From the NCBI GenBank assembly GCA_002104905.1, contig MCFE01000404.1, positions 16,931-80,930 on the forward strand: 64,000 bases of DNA. The letters are read 5' to 3'. Under the pieces are notes generated by a model that did no database searches, was not told the origin of the DNA, and saw only the letters and a list, made by a program, of their open reading frames with translations. A program made the position numbers and the translations under genes. Source of the DNA: Basidiobolus meristosporus CBS 931.73. Its lineage: Eukaryota > Basidiobolomycota > Basidiobolomycetes > Basidiobolales > Basidiobolaceae. Every line of letters starts with the position of its first letter. Position 1 is the first letter of the stretch. Shown here piece after piece: positions 55,983 through 64,000 of this stretch.

Positions 55983-56705
55983 TTAGGTGGAGGGAAAGTC
56001 ACCAAGTTGGTGAAATCTTTATTTGAGTTAAGAACTAATAAAAATACAAATAAAGAAGCCAATTAAGAGGTCTAGAACCTCTCTAATAAGTAATCTAATT
56101 TATGTTTTGTTCCATCTTTAATGCTTGTTTCAATATAGTAAAGCTCATCAGGGGTAAATAGAAAATTCAAGGGTTTTGGGGGAAGTACAAACTGTAGATG
56201 TTTCTGATCAATATAATCCAAGACTGGAACCCAGCCTGGTATTAGGTGTAGTAGGAAAGGTGTGTGGACTTGTAAGTAGCTCTGCCACATAGATCTTAGA
56301 TGGTCCTGTGCCAGTAGTCTTGGTTTCTCAGCTTTTTGAAGTTTTGAAGCAAGCTCTGTTACTACAGCAGAGCCAACCAGGGTGTGCCAGCAAGAAGATT
56401 TCAGGGAGGAGTTAGATTTAAGCCATTGTTTGATGGAAGGGTTATGTGATTTCAGAAGTTTGACGAGGAAGGAAGCACAGAAATAGACCATTTGGATTTG
56501 GTATGGGTAGAACCCAAAGGCTCCATTAGTTGCATGGATATAGGGAGATACTGGAAGATAAGGTACCAAGGATCTGATACACTGATGGAGAAATTTATCC
56601 AGGTGGTGAAGTTCTCTGGGGGTTAGGGGTATAATGTGGAGACAAAATTCAAGTACTGGCAGTACATACTGCTTCAGAAGTATAGGGATCTTTTGAATTG
56701 GAGTG
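55983..56705 (-). mobile_element. Telomere-associated LINE unit 4, lineage B, 5'-truncated
   Basis: It begins TTAGGTGGAGGG plus the lineage B tail. The minus frame ending at 56072 gives the lineage B C-terminus, nearly identical to unit 1. The unit is interrupted at 56706 by a gypsy LTR. Confidence 0.85.
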
Positions 56706-57129
56706 TGTTGTGCATCAACATTTAAAACTTAGCCAATTTTACCTTGTTTGAAAATCTAGTACCCTAACTGATTTTCCCTAACCCAAACATAACAAATCCC
56801 AATTACAGTTTATTTTATCCCACCTCAGAATCTATTTTTAGCTATCACACCTGATCTATTTTCAAATGGTCATTATGTTATCAACCTATCTGCCAAGCCT
56901 TCCCAGGTGATTAGCCATCTGAGATCTATCCAACCACTGTGCAGTTGCCAAGACATCAGTTGATTGATGATGTAATTTTCATTTATCTTATGCACCTATG
57001 AACACCCAAATTGATTTCAATCAATCCAGTCCCTTGGTGCATACTACTTCAACTTGATCAGAAAAGTATAAATAAAGTTTACTGAACCTTTTGGTTTAGT
57101 GTGTGTCTCAACAAAATTAAGATTCTGTC
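56706..57129 (+). repeat. Truncated gypsy LTR inserted in unit 4
   Basis: It starts TGTTGTGCATCAACATTT like the LTR at 61085 and is about 97 percent alike by eye. It stops at GATTCTGTC, about 22 bp short of the expected CAACA end, and runs straight into TTAGGGG. No internal gypsy sequence follows. Confidence 0.85.
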
Positions 57130-57475
57130 TTAGGGGAGGGAAAGTCACCAAGTTGGTGAAATCTTTATTTGAGTTAAGAACTAATAAAAATACAAATAAA
57201 GAAGCCAATTAAGAGGTCTAGAACCTCTCTAATAAGTAATCTAATTTATGTTTTGTTTCATCTTTAATGCTTGTTTCAATATAGTAAAGCTCATCAGGGG
57301 TAAATAGAAAATTCAAGGGTTTTGGGGGAAGTACAAACTGTAGATGTTTCTGATCAATATAATCCAAGACTGGAACCCAGCCTGGTATTAGGTGTAGTAG
57401 GAAAGGTGTGTGGACTTGTAAGTAGCTCTGCCACATAGATCTTAGATGGTCCTGTGCCAGTAGTCTTGGTTTCTC
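57130..57475 (-). mobile_element. Telomere-associated LINE unit 5, lineage B, short
   Basis: TTAGGGGAGGG followed by the lineage B tail and the last 70 or so codons (WQSYLQVHTPFLLHLIPGW onward). It is cut at 57475. It is nearly identical to unit 4 over its length. Confidence 0.85.
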
Positions 57476-57497
57476 TTAGGGTTAGGGGGGGAGACAG

Positions 57498-57511
57498 TCA
57501 CCAACAGGTGA
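57498..57511 (-). promoter_or_regulatory. Terminal hairpin of the shared element tail (best example)
   Basis: TCACC-AACA-GGTGA lies next to the telomeric junction. Perfect five-bp stems occur in 8 of 10 units; loops vary (AACA, AAGT, AAGTT). It sits between an AATAAA and the 3' end of the element RNA. A structure of this kind is a candidate recognition site for the element's reverse transcriptase. Confidence 0.7.
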
Positions 57512-57545
57512 AATCTTTATTTCAGTTGAAACAAAGAAGCCAGCG

Positions 57546-59415
57546 CTACTGTTGTAGCTTTGATACAAGAGTGTGTAGCTGAGGGGAATTTGTAGGTAAG
57601 CTAATAAGAAGTGATGATAGTTCTTCAGTGCTCAAGACACTGTTCAGTGGGAATGGGGGTAGCAAGAGAGGTAAGAATGACTTGTGAACAACATTAATGA
57701 GGGGAATGTGAAAAGGATTGATATTCATCATAAAGGGAGTGTGCTGCTGCAGATATTGCTGCCAAAGGTCTGTCAAGTACTTCAGGTAGGCCAGCTTGGG
57801 TTTTTCTGACTGCAGAATATAGTGAGCAAACTTCTTGACTTCAGGATCTCCAAGTATAGTTCTCCAGCAGGAGTCAGGTGTAGTGTGGTGTGTTCTCTTC
57901 CAGGCCTTAATCAGTGGGTTGTTGCAGTTGTGAAGTCTGAGGTATAATCTGGTTCTAAGGTAGAGAAGTCTGATCTTATAGGGCATAAACCCAAAAGCAC
58001 CAAGAATAGCATGTCTGTAGGGGCATTCAGGCAAATGAGGCACCAAGGAGGTAATGCACCATACTGCAAACTTGTCAAGCTTAGTGCAGTCTCTAGAAGT
58101 AAGAGAGAGAAGTGGTAAGCCAAAATCCAGGACAGGGAAGACAAACTGCTTGAGTAGAAGGAGGCAGCTGGGAGCTGAAGTTGTAGGAGGAGTAACAGCC
58201 AGTAGCTTGTGGAGTGCCTGTCTTGCCAGGATAATTCTCTTCTTCAGGTGTGCTCCAGAGTCTAGTCCAGTAGGAAGGAAAGGAAAGCCAAGATATGTAG
58301 CAGAAACCTGAGCAGGTAGAGTGGAGTTCTCCAAGTTGATGGGAGAGCCCAAAGGTACTGTCTTTGCAATGGAAAGCTGGAGATTATTCTTCTGCAGATA
58401 CTGGTGGATGGTCTGGGAGTCTTGTTGCACATTGGAGGAGGATATTCTGATGTCATCGGCAAAGAGAGTAACCAGGCAGTCAGCTGAGAGTCTTGGGAAA
58501 TCATTCAGGAAGATGGCAAACAGTATAGGACCAAGCACAGAGCCTTGAACCACTCCATTAGGAACTGAGAACATAGCTGATTGCTCACTTGGGTGCAGAA
58601 TTCTTGCTTGTGGATCCAGAAACAGAGACCTGACAAGGAGGGTGAGAGAGGTACTGGAGAAGCATTGCAACTTGGACCAAAGCAGATTTCTGTCAACTGA
58701 ATCAAAGGCCTTAGTAATATCAAACAGAACAGAGGGATACTTGCACTGGAGAGAGTGATCTTGGCTAAGTATGACTGCATATTCCAAGGAGAGGCCAGGA
58801 ACAAAGCCAAACTGTGCAGGATGAAACTTGAGGGAGTCAGAGTAGAGCTCCTGAGCAAGCAGAAGCTCAAACACCTTTCTGCAGGTGGGCAGCAGAGATA
58901 TTGGCCTGTAGGAGCTAGGATCCAGGTGCTTTCCTTTACCCTTGTACAGTGGCAGAACATTTGCAAAGGACCATTCCTCAGGAGTAGAAAGCTGGGCTGA
59001 GCATTGCTGAAACAGTGGAAGCAGAAGTGCAGACATGGCCTTGGTACTAGTCTTCAGAAGCTCATAGGAGATTGTGTCCACACCTGGAGCAGTAGAGTTG
59101 GGAAGCCTCTCAAGCACATTATGGATTCTCCTTTGATCAAGTGCAAGTGGGATGGGCAGAGTCTTGAAGTCAGGATGAAAGCCAGGAGTTGAGTACTGCT
59201 TTGTAGAGAAGAAGATGTTAGCCAGCTGTTCTGTTGAAGGTAACTTCCTGGAAGAGGGCCTCATTGCCCTGTAGAGTCTTGATACTGTTCTTGTTATAGA
59301 GTTGGAAGATTGCAGAGGCAAAGAACTCATAATATGATCCCAGAGCTGAGTATGCAGAGTGTGGTGAATTGCCTTGGAGTGGTGTATTGCTGTCAGGAGG
59401 AGTTTCTCTGTTTTT
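57546..59415 (-). CDS. LINE reverse transcriptase, 5'-truncated
   Basis: About 620 codons are open with no stop. Reverse transcriptase blocks are YKGKGKHLDPSSYRPISLLP, HPAQFGFVPGLSLEYAV, SVLFDITKAFDSVDRNLLW, VPNGVVQGSVLGPILFAIFL and LVTLFADDI. The catalytic Asp residues (FDITKAFD and FADD) are all present. The N-terminal 30 codons are linker. The last 200 residues (SLVPHLPECPYRHAILGAF onward) form a C-terminal region shared by all LINE units, with no zinc knuckle or REL endonuclease that I can see. The frame reads through the telomere repeat at the 5' end, but that part is not element sequence. Confidence 0.9.
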
Positions 59416-59739
59416 GGGTTAGGGGGGGAGACAGTCACCAACAGGTGAAATCTTTATTTCAGTTGAAACAAAGAAGCCAGCGCTACTGTTGTAGCTTTGA
59501 TACAAGAGTGTGTAGCTGAGGGGAATTTGTAGGTAAGTTAATAAGAAGTGATGATAGTTCTTCAGTGCTCAAGACACTGTTCAGTGGGAAGGGGGGTAGC
59601 AAGAGAGGTAAGAATGACTTGTGAACAACATTAATGAGGGGAAGGTGATAAGGATTGATATTCATCATAAAGGGAGTGTGCTGCTGCAGATATTGCTGCC
59701 AAAGGTCTGTCAAGTACTTCAGGTAAGCCAGCTTGGGTT
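59416..59739 (-). mobile_element. Telomere-associated LINE unit 7, lineage A, short
   Basis: GGGTTAGGGGGGG precedes the lineage A tail. The frame ending at 59483 holds only the last 76 codons. It is cut within the codons for YLKYLTDLW, at 59740. Confidence 0.88.
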
Positions 59740-60271
59740 TTAGGGTTAGGGGGGAGGAAAGTCACCAAGTGGTGAAATCTTTATTTACTTATGACAAGTA
59801 TCTAAAGAAGCCAAGTTAATCTGAAGTTATTCCTAGAAAGCTAGGTCTGAGAGATATCTTCCTGGTAAGCCAGGTCTGAGAGTTGAGAAGCTGAGTGGTA
59901 CTATATTTCCTAGTTAGCTAGGTCTGAGAGAGGTTTCCTGGAAAGCCAGGTCTGAGAAGTGAGAATCTGAATATATCTGAGCTAAGTTATACTGGTTTGC
60001 GGTAGCTGAATTGTGGCCGGAATGGCCAGTAGACTGGTGGAACTGAGATGAATTTCTGGGCGATCACTGGCCAAATTTACTAGGCAAATCTGGCCAATTG
60101 GCATTTCAAGGATATCAGCCAATCGGAGCCTTTACTTTGCCCAATGGTTGATCAAGCCATCTCCCAATGAGCACACACCAATTTATTGATCAAATTTTGC
60201 TGGATCCAGGATTTGAACCCACTACCATGGGTATGGAAGGGTTAGGGATAACCACAAGGCTAAGTGTTCTT
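59740..60271 (-). mobile_element. tRNA-derived SINE with the LINE tail (unit 8)
   Basis: TTAGGGTTAGGGGGG leads into the shared tail with hairpin TCACC-AAGT-GGTGA and AATAAA. There is no coding frame. At the far end, on the minus strand, sit a polymerase III A box (TAGCCTTGTGGTT, 60250-60262) and B box (GGTTCAAATCC, 60210-60220) at tRNA-like spacing. So the head derives from a tRNA and the tail from the LINE. The body carries four short hairpins (59832-59950). Both ends abut telomere-like repeats, so this may be a full-length copy of about 530 bp. Confidence 0.8.
59832..59950 (-). repeat. Four tandem covarying hairpins in the SINE body
   Basis: Stems at 59832-59845, 59861-59874, 59909-59922 and 59937-59950 read CCTAG/CTAGG, CCTGG/CCAGG, CCTAG/CTAGG and CCTGG/CCAGG, with four-base loops. 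Each is followed by TCTGAGA. The stem changes keep pairing. Confidence 0.8.
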
Positions 60272-61084
60272 GGTTAGGGGGGAGACAGTCACCAACAGGT
60301 GAAATCTTTATTTCAGTTGAAACAAAGAAGCCAGCGCTACTGTTGTAGCTTTGATACAAGAGTGTGTAGCTGAGGGGAATTAGTAGGTAAGTTAATAAGA
60401 AGTGATGATAGTTCTTCAGTGCTCAAGACACTGTTCAGTGGGAATGGGGGTAGCAAGAGAGGTAAGAATGACTTGTGAACAACATTAATGAGGGGAATGT
60501 GATAAGGATTGATATTCATCATAAAGGGAGTGTGCTGCTGCAGATATTGCTGCCAAAGGTCTGTCAAGTACTTCAGGTAGGCCAGCTTGGGTTTTTCTGA
60601 CTGCAGAATATAGTGAGCAAACTTCTTGACTTCAGGATCTCCAAGTATAGTTCTCCAGCAGGAGTCAGGTGTAGTGTGGTGTGTTCTCTTCCAGGCCTTA
60701 ATCAGTGGGTTGTTGCAGTTGTGAAGTCTGAGGTATAATCTGGTTCTAAGGTAGAGAAGTCTGATCTTATAGGGCATAAACCCAAAAGCACCAAGAATAG
60801 CATGTCTGTAGGGGCATTCAGGCAAATGAGGCACCAAGGAGGTAATGCACCATACTGCAAACTTGTCAAGCTTAGTGCAGTCTCTAGAAGTAAGAGAGAG
60901 AAGTGGTAAGCCAAAATCCAGGACAGGGAAGACAAACTGCTTGAGTAGAAGGAGGCAGCTGGGAGCTGAAGTTGTAGGAGGAGTAACAGCCAGTAGCTTG
61001 TGGAGTGCCTGTCTTGCTAGGATGATTCTCTTCTTCAGGTGTGCTCCAGAGTCTAGTCCAGTAGGAAGGAAAGGAAAGCCAAGA
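60272..61084 (-). mobile_element. Telomere-associated LINE unit 9, lineage A, interrupted
   Basis: GGTTAGGGGGG precedes the lineage A tail. The minus frame ends at 60337 and is nearly identical to unit 6. It continues to 61084, where a gypsy LTR begins; the matching point in unit 6 is near 58294. The rest of this unit is not found on the far side of the gypsy element. Confidence 0.88.
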
Positions 61085-61531
61085 TGTTGTGCATCAACAT
61101 TTAAAACTTAGCCAATTTTACTCCGTTTGAAAATCTAGTACCCTAACTGATTTTCCCTAACCCAAACATAACAAATCCCAGTTACAGTTTATTTTATCCC
61201 ACCTCAGAATCTACTTTTAGCTATCACACCTGATCTATTTTCAAATGGTCATTACGTTATCAACATATCTGCCAAGCCTTCCCAGGTGATTAGTCATCTG
61301 AGATCTATCCAACCACGGTGCAGTTGCCAAGACATCAGTTGATTGATGATGTAATTTTCATTTATCTTATGCACCTATGAACACCCAAATTGATTTCAAT
61401 CAATCCAGTCCCTTGGCGCTTACTAATTCAACTTGATCAGAAAAGTATAAATAAAGTTTACTGAACCTTTGGTTTAGTGTGTGTCTCAACGAAATTAAGA
61501 TTCTGTCTCAGCAAAAATAAAGAATCCAACA
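61085..61531 (+). repeat. Gypsy 5' LTR
   Basis: A 447-bp stretch from TGTTGTGCATC to AATCCAACA, with TG..CA ends and a TATAAATAAAG box at about 61447. The first 425 bp recur at 56706. A CCCTAACCC string lies inside it, near 61157. Confidence 0.8.
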
Positions 61532-61816
61532 ATTCCGTTCTAGTTTCTATCCCAGCCTAGTATATCTAGCACTCCAAAGAACACCAAGCCTAGCCTGCCT
61601 AGCAAACAAATATCATTTATAGCCAATCCAGCTATATCCAAGACCAATATTAGATCAGAATCTTTCTGCTAATATTTCCGCCACTCTCTGACAATTCTAA
61701 GATTCTGCACTTAATTGTCCCTTTGGTTCAGTTAAACTATTCAAGAGTTTTATTACACTTTCTCTTGGATACAACATTTTTTTCGTTGAATTCCATTACA
61801 TTCAGCCAATTAGAAG

Positions 61817-63049
61817 ATGTCCTCAGCAGCAAGCAATCCAAACCTTTCCATGTTGGAAGAGGCCAGAAGAAATCAGGAAGAACTTACTGAACAGCTTGAA
61901 AATATCATGCTTGAAAGAAACACCATGATGCTTGAGCACTCAAAGCTTGCCAAAACAAGATCTGATAATCACCGTAGAGATGAACTCCTTGAAGTTATAT
62001 CCGGTTACCAAGATGAAATTGGAATAATTAAGGAAGCACTGGAGAATATTGCCATAGTAATTGACAGCATTGAAAATCCGCCAAGCCTTGCTCTGCATCA
62101 GCCACCAAGAAGTCATGCCTTTGAATCCTCCAGATCTACATCTCCTTCTAGACCTGCCCCGGTGGTTGTCCCAAGATCCTTGCCTGTTTATGCTGAAGGC
62201 ACCAATGCCATCAAGAATCCAACTGAGTTTCTTTACAAGTTTAGTCACGTCTTAGCTGCACACCAGCTAGACCCTGACACCAACTGGGCTAGACTTCTGC
62301 CTCTCTGTCTCACAATGCAAGATGCTGACTGGGTTGAAGTGAACATTCCTTCCAATAGTACGTGGAAAATTGCCCAAAACCTCTTTTGCAGCCATTTTGA
62401 AGATCCTCTCAAGAAAGCACATCTGAACTGCAACTTATGGAAAACTAAAATGCAAAAAGGTGAATCTGTGCAACACTTCTGTGATAGATTCCAAAGACAA
62501 ATGAGATTAGCTGGAGTTAGTGATGATAATCCATCGCTTACTGCTCATTTTCTTTCAAACTTTTCACACCAGCTACAGAGCAATATTGCTATTGTCAAAG
62601 CATGTAACCCTGCACGTACCTATGACCAGATCTCAGAGATATGTACACTGGCAATCACCTTAACTGCAGCTGTTAGCCAGACTTCAGGCAACTCAACCCA
62701 ATATCCCACAACAGCCGGAAAAGAGACCAGTCATGTGACCAAGAAGCAGTCAACCGCTACTAAGCACTGTGAGCTTCATGGGAAATGCTATCATTCTACT
62801 AGTGAATGCAAAGGCATCACCAAGCAGTCAAACAAGTCAGGAAACACCGCAGAAAAGCAGCAAAACACCAAAACTGATAATCCATATGCTGATGACAAGT
62901 GCTTTAAATGTGGAAATATGGGACATAGATCACCTGCCTGTCCTGAGAAGAACTCCACACCATCAGCCAAAATTACCCAGATCCTTGATGATCATTCAGC
63001 CAATGATACAATGGGGTATGAAGAAGCATATGAAGAACTTACAGTTTAA
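61817..63049 (+). CDS. Gypsy Gag polyprotein
   Basis: The product is 410 aa. An N-terminal coiled coil (MLEEARRNQEELTEQLENIM) is followed by the retrotransposon Gag region: NPTEFLYKFSHVLAAHQLD, then KMQKGESVQHFCDRFQRQM. A CCHC zinc knuckle (CFKCGNMGHRSPAC) lies near residue 370. The frame is clean with no stop. It ends in TAA and then continues in the same frame into protease sequence, so the stop may be a readthrough point or a mutation. Confidence 0.88.
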   Translation: MSSAASNPNLSMLEEARRNQEELTEQLENIMLERNTMMLEHSKLAKTRSDNHRRDELLEVISGYQDEIGIIKEALENIAIVIDSIENPPSLALHQPPRSHAFESSRSTSPSRPAPVVVPRSLPVYAEGTNAIKNPTEFLYKFSHVLAAHQLDPDTNWARLLPLCLTMQDADWVEVNIPSNSTWKIAQNLFCSHFEDPLKKAHLNCNLWKTKMQKGESVQHFCDRFQRQMRLAGVSDDNPSLTAHFLSNFSHQLQSNIAIVKACNPARTYDQISEICTLAITLTAAVSQTSGNSTQYPTTAGKETSHVTKKQSTATKHCELHGKCYHSTSECKGITKQSNKSGNTAEKQQNTKTDNPYADDKCFKCGNMGHRSPACPEKNSTPSAKITQILDDHSANDTMGYEEAYEELTV

Positions 63050-63568
63050 GATTATCACAACCTCTTTGAGTTTCCGGCTAAAATTGCAACTGTTCAAGAA
63101 AAGAAGCAACCAATCACACAGCTCAAAGCCATAGAAGTGCCACTCACCCTCAATGGCCATTCATACGTAGCACTACTGGATACTAAATCATCCAACTCTA
63201 TTGTATCACCCAATGTAGTCAGAGAACTCAATTTGGAGATAGAAAAATGACCAGGAAAAATCATTCTTGCCGCTAAGGATCTCTCAGCCCCAAGAATTGG
63301 CATTACCAACCCAATCAACATACATTGTGGCTCAGTAACCATAATCCATCAGATGGAAGTGATTGACATACCAGATGGACCTCAGGTAGTCATTGGTCTG
63401 GACACCTTCAGCAAACTTGGCTTTCACATAGGCGGACTACCAGTTTCCTATCCAGGAATCACTAAATCTCAGCCACTCATAATGGATCAAATCCCAGAGA
63501 TTATCTCATCCCAACCAGAAGAAGAAGAGTTAACCCCAACTTTTCAAGAATATTCTCAATCAGTCAAG
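63050..63568 (+). pseudogene. Gypsy protease remnant
   Basis: This is in frame with Gag after its TAA. VPLTLNGHSYVALLDTKSSN matches the retropepsin active site, but the catalytic DTG/DSG reads DTK. A second stop (TGA, 63247) follows LNLEIEK. HQMEVIDIPDGPQVVIGLD and FSKLGFHIG are typical of the later protease fold. It stops at 63568 before the TTAGGG run. Confidence 0.8.
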
Positions 63569-63604
63569 TTAGGGTTAGGGTTAGGGTTAGGGTTAGGGTT
63601 AGGG
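63569..63604 (+). repeat. Six perfect telomere repeats (TTAGGG)6
   Basis: This is the longest uninterrupted telomere tract in the window, running toward the right edge as expected for a G-strand heading to a chromosome end. It is interstitial here, because non-telomeric DNA follows. Confidence 0.97.
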
Positions 63605-64000
63605 TGAATGATGTAAGATGCCTTGTGCGGAGTTCGTTTTAAAGAATTATGTAGATGGGTTCGAAACAAAGTGGATGTGAGATGTTTAGAGAGAGAAAAA
63701 ATAAAGTAAACAGTAATTCGAAGAACTTTTATTTTTTGAAATGCTCGTAGGGACACATAATCTCCCGTAGATTATTTCGACCAAATCTTCTTCAGTATCC
63801 TTTACCGAGTTTATATCCTAGCTCGTTGGCCACACCTTTGCCCATCAGATGCGTCAATATCATATGATTGTCGCTTCTTTGAGACTGTTAGGGGGTTAGG
63901 GGAACTTCCCCTTAGGATAAATTGTTGGCTTCCTTGGTTTGTCGTGTTTCGATTCTTCAAAATCATGTTAAGCAGGTTAGGGGACTTTTGATATGCAATT
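63605..64000. other. Unassigned end sequence
   Basis: A minus-strand frame is open from the edge to a TAA at 63811-63813 (about 62 codons, with NTTNQGSQQFILRGSSPNPL). It has no recognised motif. AGGGGAACTTCCCCT near 63898 is a near-perfect palindrome, and two TTAGGGG strings lie near 63889-63902 and 63977. This may be the next subtelomeric unit. Confidence 0.35.

Larger units (their letters stand above)
57476..59415 (-). mobile_element. Telomere-associated LINE unit 6, lineage A, with intact reverse transcriptase
   Basis: Two telomere units (TTAGGGTTAGGG) precede the lineage A tail and an open coding region of about 1.9 kb on the minus strand. This is the longest unit in the array. Its 5' cut falls at GGGTTAGGG (59416), leaving no endonuclease or ORF1. 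See the coding entry for domains. Confidence 0.92.
61085..63568 (+). mobile_element. Gypsy-type LTR retrotransposon, 5' part, ends in telomere repeats
   Basis: Order on the plus strand: LTR (61085-61531), leader, gag (61817-63049) and a protease remnant to 63568. Then six TTAGGG repeats start with no pol or second LTR. Gag, zinc knuckle and aspartic protease in this order fit Ty3/gypsy. The primer site after the LTR was not recognised. The element is inserted in LINE unit 9. Confidence 0.85.

Noticed and set aside
59416-59441. Start of the reverse transcriptase protein as VTVSPPNPKTEK
   Set aside because: These codons come from the neighbouring unit's tail and the TTAGGG tract read through the junction, not from the element.
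60205-60265. Possible tRNA gene on the minus strand
   Set aside because: A and B boxes are present, but no acceptor stem or anticodon arm pairs, and it is fused to a LINE tail. It is a SINE head.

Overview
ORGANISM. The window is nuclear DNA of a fungus. Genes are intron-rich, with short GT..AG introns. They encode fungal-type proteins: an Aro7-type chorismate mutase, a Hal4/Sat4-like kinase, Tra1, Spc1 and a UPF0658 Golgi protein. The telomere repeat is TTAGGG and the standard genetic code fits every gene. The high intron density, the cAMP-receptor-like GPCR and the heavy retroelement load suggest an early-diverging (zygomycete or chytrid grade) lineage, possibly near Basidiobolus or the Entomophthoromycotina. 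That placement is inference only. LAYOUT. 1-2731: the 5' part of a decayed Ty1/copia retrotransposon on the minus strand, with one LTR and a half-tRNA-type primer site. 2732-5996: no recognisable gene. 5997-51000: a dense housekeeping block. In order it holds a 7-TM receptor, RPL12, a metallothionein, chorismate mutase, TRA1 (11 exons, 12 kb), SPC1 (four tiny exons), a Hal-type kinase, a secreted eight-cysteine protein, two small hypothetical genes, a UPF0658 protein, RPL31, a nucleotide-sugar/triose-phosphate-type transporter, a UBE2C-type E2, a second eight-cysteine protein, a PA-TM-RING ubiquitin ligase, a calmodulin/myosin-light-chain protein, a hypothetical protein, a ZIP zinc transporter, cytochrome b5, a secreted tandem-repeat protein, a secreted CHAP-domain protein of bacterial type, a third eight-cysteine protein, an ankyrin protein and KIN17. 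51898-52783: a guanine deaminase gene cut off in mid-coding sequence. 52784-63604: a subtelomeric retroelement array. 63605-64000: unassigned. THE ARRAY. From 52784 rightward, ten 5'-truncated non-LTR retrotransposon units all lie antisense. Each begins at its RNA 3' end directly after a TTAGGG-like tract. The units include two related LINE lineages (one copy with an intact reverse transcriptase), an ORF1-type unit and a tRNA-derived SINE. Nearly all share one terminal hairpin tail. The polarity is what target-primed reverse transcription from the 3' end of a G-rich telomeric strand would give. Gypsy LTR sequences are mixed in, and six perfect TTAGGG repeats follow the last gypsy copy. The simplest reading is that a chromosome end broke inside the guanine deaminase gene and then grew rightward by alternating telomere-repeat and retroelement additions. 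This resembles in principle the MoTeR elements of Magnaporthe and the TRAS/SART elements of Bombyx. SECRETED GENES. The gene-distal third carries secreted or fast-evolving proteins: a repeat protein, a CHAP hydrolase and the eight-cysteine family. This is a common pattern for a subtelomeric neighbourhood. LIMITS. All gene models come from reading splice sites and frames by eye, and family names come from recognised motifs. No search or structure prediction was run.
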